Shown: positions 5,252 through 13,573, counted from the first letter of the stretch. The stretch: 24,061 nt of DNA from a virus (IMGVR_UViG_3300024429_000032:1-24061); one strand, 5' to 3'. Made by a program: numbers and translations. The notes: generated by a model not told the origin, from the sequence alone.

Positions 5252-5677
5252 ATGGCCCAAAAGAAGAAAAAATTTAAGTTTAATACTCGGCAATTAACTC
5301 AGCATTTACGGGAGTTAGCGGTCGAGTCTGAAACTATGACGGATGCTGGAGTTATTATCACTAAAAGTGAAGCTCTCGCTCAGTTGTTATGGAAGAAAGC
5401 TTTAGGGTGGAAAGAAACTAATAAAGAAACAGGGGAGGTAATTACCTATAAACCAGAAGCATGGGCAATTCAAATGATTTATGAGCGAATGGAGGGTAAA
5501 GCTCCAATTGCTCTTATTGATGAGAAACAGCAATTAACAGCGGCGGAAAAAATCAGTGACCTTGCCAGAACAAAACTTAATAAGCAAGCCCGAACTATCG
5601 TTGCCGTTTCCAAAGAAGATCAGTCTGTGGACCTGTCCCATAACGGGTCTACAAGTTCCGAAAGACCCGATTCTTAA
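5252..5677 (+). CDS. Putative small terminase subunit
   Basis: The basic N-terminus (AQKKKKFKF) is followed by helices and a segment (SEALAQLLWKKALGWKETN) and AWAIQMIYERMEGKAP. This order, in which a residue-choosing helix pair is followed by a W-x-x-M/L-Y-E-R-x-E-G-K-x-P stretch, is typical of phage proteins encoded just before TerL that recognise DNA for packaging. No helix-turn-helix is obvious by eye. The last third is Ser/Gln/Lys-rich and probably disordered. Its final 122 bases overlap the open frame of TerL. The call rests mainly on position and the motif; moderately sure. Confidence 0.55.
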   Translation: MAQKKKKFKFNTRQLTQHLRELAVESETMTDAGVIITKSEALAQLLWKKALGWKETNKETGEVITYKPEAWAIQMIYERMEGKAPIALIDEKQQLTAAEKISDLARTKLNKQARTIVAVSKEDQSVDLSHNGSTSSERPDS

Positions 5678-7502
5678 TCTTCAATGGCGGTCTGATATTT
5701 TGCAAGCGGCTGAAACGGATACGGAGTTACAACAGGTATTGTATACTGCATGTAGTCAGTCTATCTTGTATTGGATCAATACTTTTATGTTCACATATCG
5801 ACTTTTTCTTACGGGGTCTAACGGTGTAACACGACAATGTACATCAGAAGAAGCTCATACACCTTTTGTTACATGGGATATTCAGAATAAACATATTCTT
5901 AGAATTGAACAGGCAATAACGAAAGGGTTTGAGTTACTGACTGATAAATCGAGGGATATGGGGGCAACTTGGGATCATATCGCAACTATTCATCATCAGT
6001 GGTTATTTAGGTCTGATCGAAGTTTTCTAGAGATTAGCCGAAAAGAAGATTGTGTAGATACTATTGGAAAAACAGGGGAAGTAAGTTCCGATCCGGGTAC
6101 ATTGTTTGGGAAACACGATTATATAAATAGATGGCTTCCTAAATGGATGCTTCCGCCGTATGATCGAAAACGACTTCATTTGATAAATCTTTTAAATCAA
6201 AGTCGTATTGATGGTGAATCTTCAAATGCAGCGGCGGGATCGTCTGATCGACGTACCGCTATTATGTTGGATGAAATGGCTTTAATGGCAGAAGGTGAGG
6301 GGATTAAGCGTTCGACTCGGGACGTAACTGCTTGCCGTTTGCCGAACTCAACTCCTGCTGGACCGGGAACAGCGTATTCGAAATGGCGGCAATCGGGGCA
6401 GATTGAGGTATTTGTACTCCCGTGGTGGGAACATCCCGAAAAGGGCTTTAAACGATATGTAATGCAGAAAGATGTTGTTAATGAATGGTTAATTCGATCT
6501 CCTTGGTATCACGTTGAAGAAAAAAAGCGTACACCAAAGGAGATGGCAATCAATATTGATATGGACCATATTGGTTCTGGTGAGACATTCTTTGAAGCAT
6601 ATAATATTGAACGACATCGACATCTATATGCTCGTCCGTCTCTGAGTCGTTGGACAGTCGATTTCCGACCGGAAGTTACGACAGGAGCAATACCACGTAT
6701 TCTCGCTAAGTCACAACGGTCATTTGTACAAGCTCAATTAAATACAAAAGGGCCGTGGCATATTTGGTGTAAGCTAGTAAATGGACGGTTGGACCAATCA
6801 AAAAATTATATCTTTGGGATAGATATAAGTAAAGGGCAGGGAGCTTCAAACTCAATTATTACTATAATGTGTGTTGAAACGCGGGAGATTGTTGCTGAGT
6901 TTGTGGACGCGAATACGCCTCCGTATGAATTGGCCCGGATTGCTTGTGCGGCTGCATTGTGGGTAGGTGGGGCTCGGCGAAATGGTCGAGTTTTTATGAT
7001 ATGGGAAGCAAATGGACCGGGATGGGATTTCGGGCGACAAGTAGTTCATATCTATAAATATCCATTTTATTTTGTCGATCATTCTACAGGTGTTGTTACA
7101 GAAAAGAAGGGTAAGAAATACGGGTGGCATTCTTCGCGTGAAAAGAAGGGTGAAGCTCTTGGAATGTTACGGCGAGCTTTTGCTCACGGTGGTATTCTCA
7201 CACATGATGAACAATGTTTGGAAGAAGCTCTTTCATATATCCATTACGATGGTGGTGGTATCGGTCCAGCAGAATTGATGGTCGAAAGTGCGGAAGCGAG
7301 AAAGTGTCATGGTGATCGAGTAATTGGTCATATGTTGTGTTTATATGCAGTGGGAGAAGTTCCAAAAGCAAAGTTGGAGAAACCTAAAGCTCCACACCGT
7401 TCTATGGCTTATCGACGAGAGCAAGTGATGAAAAAACTAAGGCAAGAAAAACGTAATCGTCGGTTAAAGAAATCATTTAACTTTAAGACGGGAGACTATT
7501 GA
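5556..7502 (+). CDS. terL: Terminase large subunit (ATPase-nuclease)
   Basis: TerL pumps DNA into the prohead using ATP and cuts the concatemer. The ATPase domain shows a deviant Walker A KSRDMGATW (residues 131-139) and Walker B AIMLDE (235-240, with D239 and catalytic E240). The RNase H-like nuclease follows with D423 in GIDISKGQG, E484 in WEANGPG and D587 in HGDRVIGHM. The length of 648 aa is normal to slightly long for the family. The start is uncertain: GTG at 5556 overlaps the small subunit gene by 122 bases, and only TTG codons (5562, 5595 area, 5700) are alternatives; no in-frame ATG exists before the conserved core. The gene ends in a TGATG overlap with the portal gene. Confidence 0.93.
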   Translation: MTLPEQNLISKPELSLPFPKKISLWTCPITGLQVPKDPILNLQWRSDILQAAETDTELQQVLYTACSQSILYWINTFMFTYRLFLTGSNGVTRQCTSEEAHTPFVTWDIQNKHILRIEQAITKGFELLTDKSRDMGATWDHIATIHHQWLFRSDRSFLEISRKEDCVDTIGKTGEVSSDPGTLFGKHDYINRWLPKWMLPPYDRKRLHLINLLNQSRIDGESSNAAAGSSDRRTAIMLDEMALMAEGEGIKRSTRDVTACRLPNSTPAGPGTAYSKWRQSGQIEVFVLPWWEHPEKGFKRYVMQKDVVNEWLIRSPWYHVEEKKRTPKEMAINIDMDHIGSGETFFEAYNIERHRHLYARPSLSRWTVDFRPEVTTGAIPRILAKSQRSFVQAQLNTKGPWHIWCKLVNGRLDQSKNYIFGIDISKGQGASNSIITIMCVETREIVAEFVDANTPPYELARIACAAALWVGGARRNGRVFMIWEANGPGWDFGRQVVHIYKYPFYFVDHSTGVVTEKKGKKYGWHSSREKKGEALGMLRRAFAHGGILTHDEQCLEEALSYIHYDGGGIGPAELMVESAEARKCHGDRVIGHMLCLYAVGEVPKAKLEKPKAPHRSMAYRREQVMKKLRQEKRNRRLKKSFNFKTGDY

Positions 7503-9361
7503 TGCCTGTCAATTTGACCGTAAAAAAGATGCACGAGGCAGTTCGGCTTGGTTTTCGACGAATGGAAAACTTTCGTAATGCTCGATTGATGTTTCTCCGT
7601 AATTTTGTTGGTCAGTATTATGATAAGTATCGTGGTTCTGTAGGGACGGAGCCGATGAATCTTATCTTTAACGCAATTCGTATTCTCGTACCGAATCTTG
7701 TAATGTCGCCTCCACAGCATGTCGTTAGAAGTCGTTTTGTACTTTATCGGGAATATGGTGAACTACTTGGGATGGCTCTCGATTATAACGCAAAGGATCA
7801 GCGGCTTCGAGATACTTTGCGACGATGGATCATTGATTCACTATTTTGTATGGGTATTTTAAAAACAGGTTTATGTGAATCAAGTCAAGCAATTTGTTTC
7901 GACGATTCAGATGAAATTGATCCAGGTGAAATCTATACCGAAATAGTTGACCTAGATAATTTTACATTTGATCCATCTACTTTGAATTCGATGAAAGAAG
8001 CAGCTTGGATCGGCGATAAAATTAGAGTGCCTCGACAACAACTTCTTGATTCCGGTCGCTATCGAAATGATCTTGTGGAACAACTTGCGATAGCCGGGAC
8101 GGATTTTAATGATGGCTCTGAAAAACTATCAGCTAAAAATCTACCTGGTAACGAAATCAATGAAATCCATGATTATGTGGATATTGTGGAAATCTGGGTG
8201 CCTGGGGCTAATGCCCTAGTAACGCTTCCGGCGTCGGATCAGTCATTTGATGATTACCTACGGATAGCAGATTATAGGGGACCAAAAGAAGGTCCGTATA
8301 CATTTTTACAACTTACGCCGCCAGTGCCCGGAAATCCAGTTCCAATTTCCGCAGTAGGTATTTGGAATGATATTCATGTTCGAGCAAATCAAATGGCGAC
8401 AAAGATTATAACTCAGGCCGAGTCACAAAAAAGTGTTCTTGGCTACAAACGTGGGTCGGCTGACGATGCTCAGGAGATTTTGGATGCTGAGGATGGTAGT
8501 TATATAGGTTTAGATAATCCCGGTGAAGCTAAAATGCTTGATTTTGGTGGACAGCAACGATCAAATGAAGCCCATCTTCAACAGTTGATGATGTGGTTTA
8601 ATATGATGTCAGGTAATACTGAGGCATTGGGTGGATTTCGTGAACAATCAGCAACAGCTACACAGGCTCAGATGCTTCAAATGAATCAGGCGATTGGTAT
8701 CCAGGATTGGAAGGAATTGGTTTATGAGGGAGTTGCTGAGGAAGCCGGTAAACGAGCTTGGTATTTGCATACCGATCCGCTGATTGAGGTACCTTTAATT
8801 AGACGACGACAAAAATCGGCTAAAACAATTCAGGGGGAAGATGGACAGTCGTATTTTGAACCTGCGGAGATAGTGGAAGAACAGGTTATTTTGACGCCGG
8901 AGATGCGTCGTGGAGATTTCCTCGATTTCCATTTTGAAATTCAACCGAAGTCGATGGGTCGTCTTGATCCGCAAATGCGGTTACAACGAGCTATGGAATT
9001 TGCGATTAAACTTGTACCGGCGGCTGCTACGGCGGCTCAAATTTGTATGCAGATGGGTATTGCTTTTAGTTTCCCGAGATTCCTCATTCGTATGGCCAAA
9101 GAAGCCGGTATCGAATGGATGGATGAGGTTTTCTTTGACCCCGATTTCCAAATGCAGATGGCGGAAATGATGATGAAAGCTCCAGCGTTTCAGGGTTCAC
9201 AATCGGAGGGTAGAAATGCAGGTTCGCCGGGAGCTATACAACAGAATGGTCAACCAGCTAATGTAGCTCAGGTACAAGGTATAACACCGAACTTAAATAA
9301 AACTGCTCAGACTGGGGCAAATGCTGGTCAATCGAATTTAATGAATAATGAGAGGTATTGA
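7502..9361 (+). CDS. Portal protein
   Basis: The portal forms the dodecameric ring at the capsid vertex through which DNA passes and to which TerL docks. The 619-aa protein lies right after TerL, has the podovirus portal look: an N-terminal helical region with R-N-F/F-V-G-Q-Y-Y and P-x-N-L-x-x-N-A-I-R, a long helix after residue 300 (RANQMATKIITQ), a G-F-R-E-Q-S-A-T-A-T-Q region near residues 376-386, and a helical C-terminal barrel-like segment ending in a Gln/Asn/Gly-rich tail. The ATG at 7502 overlaps the TerL stop (TGATG); a TTG one codon earlier is less likely. No catalytic site is expected. Confidence 0.88.
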   Translation: MPVNLTVKKMHEAVRLGFRRMENFRNARLMFLRNFVGQYYDKYRGSVGTEPMNLIFNAIRILVPNLVMSPPQHVVRSRFVLYREYGELLGMALDYNAKDQRLRDTLRRWIIDSLFCMGILKTGLCESSQAICFDDSDEIDPGEIYTEIVDLDNFTFDPSTLNSMKEAAWIGDKIRVPRQQLLDSGRYRNDLVEQLAIAGTDFNDGSEKLSAKNLPGNEINEIHDYVDIVEIWVPGANALVTLPASDQSFDDYLRIADYRGPKEGPYTFLQLTPPVPGNPVPISAVGIWNDIHVRANQMATKIITQAESQKSVLGYKRGSADDAQEILDAEDGSYIGLDNPGEAKMLDFGGQQRSNEAHLQQLMMWFNMMSGNTEALGGFREQSATATQAQMLQMNQAIGIQDWKELVYEGVAEEAGKRAWYLHTDPLIEVPLIRRRQKSAKTIQGEDGQSYFEPAEIVEEQVILTPEMRRGDFLDFHFEIQPKSMGRLDPQMRLQRAMEFAIKLVPAAATAAQICMQMGIAFSFPRFLIRMAKEAGIEWMDEVFFDPDFQMQMAEMMMKAPAFQGSQSEGRNAGSPGAIQQNGQPANVAQVQGITPNLNKTAQTGANAGQSNLMNNERY

Positions 9362-9362
9362 A

Positions 9363-9563
9363 ATGAAAATGACGGCTGAGGATAAAAAGTGGGAAGTTGA
9401 GGGTGATGCTCGAACGCTTCGAGAAGCCGAAGAAATTAAAGCCGATTCCAAACGATTTAAGAAAGCTGCGGCTGAACTTGAGAAACAAGCAGAAGCGGCT
9501 CGTCGGGCTGTACTTCTTGTAAATACAAAAAAAGGTTTGAATAAAGCTTTTCCAAAGGATTAA
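9363..9563 (+). CDS. Small coiled-coil protein (66 aa)
   Basis: Almost the whole protein is a charged Ala/Glu/Lys-rich helix (REAEEIKADSKRFKKAAAEL) with a short C-terminal tail. No family is recognised. The ATG at 9363 is chosen because GAGG lies seven bases upstream; an ATG at 9348 inside the portal gene is in frame but has no such site. It starts two bases after the portal stop and may be a head-assembly accessory. Confidence 0.6.
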   Translation: MKMTAEDKKWEVEGDARTLREAEEIKADSKRFKKAAAELEKQAEAARRAVLLVNTKKGLNKAFPKD

Positions 9564-9565
9564 AA

Positions 9566-9895
9566 ATGCCGTGTTATCCTTATATTTGTAGTTGTGGTCA
9601 TACATCTGATGTGTTTAAATCTATGTCTCAATATCGAGATTTAGAGTTTTGCCCACAATGCGGAAAGGAAATGCAGCGAGATTTTAATACGGGTAATAGT
9701 TGTGCTAGCGGTAATACGGCTTACCATAAACCGATTGAAATGTTTTCTATCGCTCCTTCAACTCCCGACGAGATGGTGGATTTACGGAAGAAACTTCCTG
9801 ATACGAAGTTTTCAAAACAAGGTGTTCCATTAGCTCATACTCGTGCTGAGAAATTAGCTATTTTGAAGGTCTGTAATTGCGAGGAAAAAAGTTGA
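9566..9895 (+). CDS. FmdB-like zinc-ribbon protein (109 aa)
   Basis: The first 40 residues follow the FmdB-type zinc ribbon: MPCYPYICSCGHTSDVF, then a helix and CPQCGKEMQRDF. The second knuckle is C29/C32. The first knuckle is C8-S-C10, one residue shorter than the usual CxxC, an oddity; Cys3 could help bind the metal. The remaining 70 residues contain Pro and Lys and end with VCNCEEKS. Phages often carry such a short ribbon near portal genes; its role is unknown, with regulation or assembly as guesses. The gene starts two bases after the coiled-coil gene and ends ten bases before the -35 of the next promoter. Confidence 0.7.
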   Translation: MPCYPYICSCGHTSDVFKSMSQYRDLEFCPQCGKEMQRDFNTGNSCASGNTAYHKPIEMFSIAPSTPDEMVDLRKKLPDTKFSKQGVPLAHTRAEKLAILKVCNCEEKS

Positions 9896-9904
9896 GTTTT
9901 TTAC

Positions 9905-9933
9905 TTGACAAATACACGACGGTCGTGTATAGT
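9905..9933 (+). promoter_or_regulatory. Consensus sigma70 promoter for scaffold and capsid genes
   Basis: TTGACA (9905-9910), 17 bp, TATAGT (9928-9933). An A6 run (9885-9890) and a T6 run (9897-9902) stand just upstream of the -35, in the position of an UP element. Initiation would be near 9940. It gives the scaffold and capsid genes their own strong transcript in addition to read-through from upstream. Confidence 0.85.
9912..9930. promoter_or_regulatory. Perfect 19-bp palindromic operator inside the promoter spacer
   Basis: ATACACGACGGTCGTGTAT has perfect 9-bp arms around a central G. It fills the spacer of the promoter at 9905-9933 and shares three bases with the -10. A dimeric regulator bound here would exclude RNA polymerase. 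I see no second copy in the window and no gene for an obvious regulator. Confidence 0.75.
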
Positions 9934-9940
9934 ATAGATA

Positions 9941-9977
9941 GTGGTGAAATCCACGTATCCTACCCCTGCATCGCAGG
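9941..9977 (+). promoter_or_regulatory. Two small hairpins in the capsid transcript leader
   Basis: GTGG (9941-9944) pairs with CCAC (9951-9954) right at the predicted 5' end, and CCTGC (9965-9969) pairs with GCAGG (9973-9977). The GGAGA ribosome binding site at 9986-9990 stays free for the ATG at 9999. A 5'-terminal hairpin can protect abundant mRNAs from decay. Confidence 0.4.
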
Positions 9978-9998
9978 CAGCTTACGGAGAATTATCCC

Positions 9999-11135
9999 AT
10001 GACTATTGAAGGTGCTGATGTGGTTGTATCAGAGGGTGACAACTTGGACGAAACTTCACCGACAGATGAAGCTGAACGAATAGCCCTTGTGGCTAAAGAA
10101 AAGGCTGATCGAGAGGTTCTTGAAGTCGAAGTCGAAAAAGGTTTGGCTGCAATTTTCGGCGACGAGGTTGAGAATCCCGATGATTCTGTTAATGAAGATA
10201 AACCCAAGGATGAACCCAAGGATGAACCCAAGGATGATGAGGTTAAGGAAGATGAGGTCAAGGATGAATCCAAGGATGATGAAGTAGTTGCATCAGATGA
10301 GCCGAAAGCAGATGAGGGAGAAACACCTTCCGAACCTACCCTTCCGGCTGCATGGCGTCGGTCAGCGAAAGCCCGAGAGTGGACTGACGAGGAAATTGAT
10401 GTATTTGTGAAAGCAAACACGGAAGTTGCTATGAAAACGTTTGAACGGATTCACACGTCTCGGGCAGAAGAAATTGCTCGATTTGCTGAACTTGGACGTA
10501 AAGCAAAAGAACAGTCGCCGAAAGCACCGCTGTCCGAAAAGGCCGCCGAAGCTGTTGTTGATATATTACCGAAGGGTTTGCAACCGATTGATGTCGATGC
10601 TGTAACTGAAAAATTCGGTAATGAAGAATTGGTGCGGGAACTTGCGGGACCGATCAATCAAGCTATTGAACAGATTCAAAAACTTGGACCGCTTGTACAA
10701 CAGGGTGCGAAAGCTATTGAGCAAAGTCACCGAGAAACTTTGGAGCGGCAAATTACAGATTTCTTTGCCGGTGAGGAATTGAAACCTTATGCAAAAGTTT
10801 ATGGTGACGCAAAAGCGGACGGTGGTATTGTAAAGGAACAGCAGCAAAATAGATGGAAAGTATTGGAGATTGCTGATGCTATTGTGGCCGGAGCGACTAT
10901 GCAAGGTCGTTCGATGGGCGTAAATGAAGCATTACTCATGGCTCACGATAGCGTAGCAAGTGAGTTTAAGGAACAAGTAATTCGTTCGGATATCAAGACG
11001 AAAGTTAAACAGCGGGCAGATACGATTTCTGTTAAACCGTCATCTCACAAAACTACTCCGACCGACGGGAAACCGCGAACACGGCAGGAATTGGTACGAC
11101 AAGTCGAAGAAAAAATGTCCGGTGTTTTCACTTGA
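9999..11135 (+). CDS. Capsid scaffolding protein
   Basis: The 378-aa protein lies between the portal block and the major capsid gene, the usual place of the scaffold that guides prohead assembly and is later lost. It is very acidic at the N-terminus with an imperfect repeat of KDEP and DEVK units (residues 68-97), then has W-rich S-A-K-A-R-E-W-T, long charged helices including T-S-R-A-E-E-I-A-R-F-A-E-L-G-R, and a basic C-terminal tail that in scaffolds contacts the capsid protein. The ATG at 9999 has GGAGA at good spacing. It is first on the transcript from the 9905 promoter. A role as a minor head protein cannot be excluded. Confidence 0.75.
   Translation: MTIEGADVVVSEGDNLDETSPTDEAERIALVAKEKADREVLEVEVEKGLAAIFGDEVENPDDSVNEDKPKDEPKDEPKDDEVKEDEVKDESKDDEVVASDEPKADEGETPSEPTLPAAWRRSAKAREWTDEEIDVFVKANTEVAMKTFERIHTSRAEEIARFAELGRKAKEQSPKAPLSEKAAEAVVDILPKGLQPIDVDAVTEKFGNEELVRELAGPINQAIEQIQKLGPLVQQGAKAIEQSHRETLERQITDFFAGEELKPYAKVYGDAKADGGIVKEQQQNRWKVLEIADAIVAGATMQGRSMGVNEALLMAHDSVASEFKEQVIRSDIKTKVKQRADTISVKPSSHKTTPTDGKPRTRQELVRQVEEKMSGVFT
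10201..10236 (+). repeat. Three perfect 12-bp tandem repeats in the scaffold gene
   Basis: The unit AACCCAAGGATG occurs three times in a row and encodes the KPKDEP-type acidic repeat; degenerate copies follow to about 10280. The unit keeps the frame, so copy number can vary without breaking the gene. Confidence 0.7.
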
Positions 11136-11164
11136 TCCGATTATAGCAGAATGGGAGAGAACTG

Positions 11165-12268
11165 ATGGGTGTTAATAATGATGCTTTGAAAGACCTGATT
11201 GCCACTACCCTAAAAGACCTGTCGCAAGGGCAGTTTGAGGTTATGTGGGATCATCAGGCATATGAGTTTTGTGCCATTTATCAGGCAAAGCGGCGTAAGG
11301 TAGATGGCGGAACGTCTATTGAACGAAACGTTGTTCTTGATGAATCTGGTGCGGCTCACTATCGTAAATTGTACGATACGGATACGCCGACCGTTGAGAA
11401 CATTCATAATAAGATTGATGTTCCGTGGTGTCAGCTTGGTACTGATTATTCTTGGGACGTGCTGGAAATCAAGCGTAACAAGAATAACGCCAAGGGATAT
11501 ATCGACTTGATGGAAACTCGTCGAATGGATGCCCTGTGGAGTTGGGCAAATAAGCTGGAAGATCGTGGTTGGAAAACTCCCACGAGTGCAAGCGATGTTT
11601 TGTATCCCTATGGTATTCCGTATTACCTGAACTATATTACAGCCGGTTCTACAACTGGTGGTTTTGTGGGTCAGACGATTCGTTACCAAGATGGTTCGAA
11701 GGGAACTAAATGTGCGGACCTTGAGGCTTCTACGAATCCAAAGTGGCGTAGTTATGCCGATATTTACGTGAAGATCGATAACGGTCTTTTGCGTACAATG
11801 CGAAAGGCATTCCTGCTTACACGATTCCGTCCACCGGCATTTGTTAATTCACCGGGTAACGATGAGCGTGGGGCTGGTAGTCGATTGTATGTTGGTGCTG
11901 ATACTGCTGTCGAGTTGATGGACCTCGCGGATAAGCGGGACGATAATAGCGGTCCCCGTGATCTGGCCGGAAAGGCTCTGATTGATGTGGCGGGTGTCAC
12001 TTACTTCAACCGTGTTCCAATTGTTTATATTCCACAGCTTGACGAAGCAGGTGATGCAGCTAATTACGATCCTATCTTCTATGTGGATTGGTCGAAGTTG
12101 CAACCTATCACTCAGGAAGGGTATTGGATGGAGGAATCTACTCCTATGACCGACCGTTTGCAGCATACGACTTATACGGTTTATCTCGACGGCTGCCACA
12201 ATCATCTTTGTGTGAACCGGAGAACTACGGGGTTCAATATTCACAAGGCTATCCCAAGTGGTTCATAG
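11165..12268 (+). CDS. Major capsid protein
   Basis: The 367-aa protein follows the scaffold by 29 bases and is of the size expected for an HK97-fold capsid subunit. Features typical of podovirus capsid proteins include an early long helix, a charged loop (IYQAKRRKVDGGTSIERNV), an aromatic strand region with W-S-W-A-N-K-L-E-D near the middle, R-F-R-P-P-A-F followed by a strand (SRLYVGADTAVELMDLADKR), and a C-terminal segment with repeated strands. The gene prefers C- and G-ending codons more than its neighbours, as expected for the most abundant virion protein. GGGAG lies upstream of the ATG. No protease-cleaved delta domain is obvious. Confidence 0.85.
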   Translation: MGVNNDALKDLIATTLKDLSQGQFEVMWDHQAYEFCAIYQAKRRKVDGGTSIERNVVLDESGAAHYRKLYDTDTPTVENIHNKIDVPWCQLGTDYSWDVLEIKRNKNNAKGYIDLMETRRMDALWSWANKLEDRGWKTPTSASDVLYPYGIPYYLNYITAGSTTGGFVGQTIRYQDGSKGTKCADLEASTNPKWRSYADIYVKIDNGLLRTMRKAFLLTRFRPPAFVNSPGNDERGAGSRLYVGADTAVELMDLADKRDDNSGPRDLAGKALIDVAGVTYFNRVPIVYIPQLDEAGDAANYDPIFYVDWSKLQPITQEGYWMEESTPMTDRLQHTTYTVYLDGCHNHLCVNRRTTGFNIHKAIPSGS

Positions 12269-12278
12269 GTAAGGACTT

Positions 12279-12722
12279 ATGAAAACTAAGACGTGTACAA
12301 AATGTAGTCGAGAACTTTCGCTCTCTGAATTTTATATAGAGAAAAATCGTTCTGGAAAGAAAATTCGTCGTGGTGCTTGTAAAGAATGTGAGCGAAAGCG
12401 TTGTATAAAATGGCGTCGGAAAAACCCCGAAAGAAATCGAACGATTTGCCGGAATAGTAATCTCAAACGTCACTATGGGCTTACAGTTGAAAAATACGAT
12501 CAAATGCTTACGGCTCAAAATGGCGGGTGTGCAGCTTGTGGCGGTCAAAATGTTGCGGGCCGTCGTCTTGCTGTAGATCATAACCATGAGACTGGTGAGG
12601 TTCGTGGGTTATTGTGTCACCATTGCAATGCTGCAATCGGACACGTCGAAGAAAGCGTAAGTCGTTTGTTACAGCTTATTGCATACGTTGAAAAATTCAA
12701 AGAGATTCGAGGAGAAATATGA
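12279..12722 (+). CDS. HNH endonuclease, endonuclease VII-like
   Basis: This 147-aa protein is a free-standing DNA endonuclease. An N-terminal zinc knuckle (C6, C9, C34, C37) precedes basic linkers, then YGLTVEKYDQML, the knuckle C84/C87, the catalytic LAVDHNHETG (D100, H101, N102, H103), and the second pair C113/C116 in LLCHHCN with the family Asn. This order fits the recombination endonuclease VII type. It sits ten bases behind the capsid gene and its TGA overlaps the next gene's ATG, between two structural genes with no repair genes near it, which suggests a homing intruder that has been neatly fitted into the operon. Its A/T-ending codons differ from the capsid gene. A packaging-associated HNH role is less likely because it is not next to TerL. 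Confidence 0.9.
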   Translation: MKTKTCTKCSRELSLSEFYIEKNRSGKKIRRGACKECERKRCIKWRRKNPERNRTICRNSNLKRHYGLTVEKYDQMLTAQNGGCAACGGQNVAGRRLAVDHNHETGEVRGLLCHHCNAAIGHVEESVSRLLQLIAYVEKFKEIRGEI

Positions 12723-13552
12723 TGGGTAAAGGTCTTACAGCAGTTAAGTATTTCGGTTCGGCCGGGCATGTGCTGATGTCGGACGTTCCGAATTGGGAGT
12801 TTTTGTATCAATCTTCTATTGTGAAACATGCCGAGTATAATGCCGGTGATCGGGTTGTTCTTCCTGATGGTCGTGCATTTCGATATGGTCGATCATCTAA
12901 TATCGTTCCGACTACGTCATTTGGTCTGAAGTTTTGGTCTAAGATGGGTGATAACGGCGTAGATTATGTTACCGGGGCTGATATAGACGCGGAAGATACC
13001 GGTTCCGAAACACTTCATATTACTGCGGCTGATATAACCTTAGATGAACTCCGTGGTGGATACGTGATCGTTCATACTCATACTACCGATCACAACGATC
13101 AGTTCCGGGGTATTATCGGTAATACTGCAACGGACGCCGATGGTGATATTACGATCTATCTGGATGCTCCATTGGAACGTGCTATTCTAACTACGTATGG
13201 CGTAGAAGTTCATGCAAATCCGTATAGCAATCTGGCCTCTCGGGCTGCGGTATCTCGTGGTGGAGTTGGTGGAGATCATTATTCCTCTGTGGCAGGAGTA
13301 CCGATGGTTATTACGGCTGCGGCTAACCAATATCTCTGGCTCCAAACTTGGGGACCGTGTTGGCTTAATCCGCAGGGTTCATGGGCAGTTGCTACTGGTA
13401 GACGAGCATTATGGTTCGATTATGAAGGTGGGGTCCATTTCGTTAACACTAATGTTGCAACTAAATCATTGCAACTTGCTGGATTCGTTATGGATCGAGG
13501 CGATGGAGCGGACCGAGCAAAGCCGCTTGTCTATCTTCAGATCAGTCCGTAA
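12722..13552 (+). CDS. Putative head-associated virion protein (276 aa)
   Basis: The protein is beta-rich with few charges in the core and many Gly, Asp and Thr turns, as in a capsid decoration or head-stabilising protein. It starts with a conserved-looking M-G-K-G-L-T-A-V-K-Y-F-G, has an R-G-G-Y-V-I-V-H-T-H strand near the middle and a Trp-rich region (QYLWLQTWGPCW). No known family was recognised with confidence. The ATG at 12722 is preferred over 12719 because GGAG at 12711-12714 then has the better spacing. It is the last gene before a GC-rich hairpin at 13574-13601. Confidence 0.7.
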   Translation: MGKGLTAVKYFGSAGHVLMSDVPNWEFLYQSSIVKHAEYNAGDRVVLPDGRAFRYGRSSNIVPTTSFGLKFWSKMGDNGVDYVTGADIDAEDTGSETLHITAADITLDELRGGYVIVHTHTTDHNDQFRGIIGNTATDADGDITIYLDAPLERAILTTYGVEVHANPYSNLASRAAVSRGGVGGDHYSSVAGVPMVITAAANQYLWLQTWGPCWLNPQGSWAVATGRRALWFDYEGGVHFVNTNVATKSLQLAGFVMDRGDGADRAKPLVYLQISP

Positions 13553-13573
13553 AAGTCGATGAGATACGATATT

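Noticed and set aside
9885-9902. A6-N6-T6 as an intrinsic terminator after the zinc-ribbon gene
   Set aside because: The stem would be only A-T pairs; its place just before the -35 fits an UP element better.
9992-10420. 142-codon Ser-rich minus-strand frame
   Set aside because: Antisense shadow of the acidic GAT/GAA repeats of the scaffold gene; no promoter or ribosome binding site.
11210-11689. 159-codon minus-strand frame inside the capsid gene
   Set aside because: Shadow of the major capsid gene without own expression signals.
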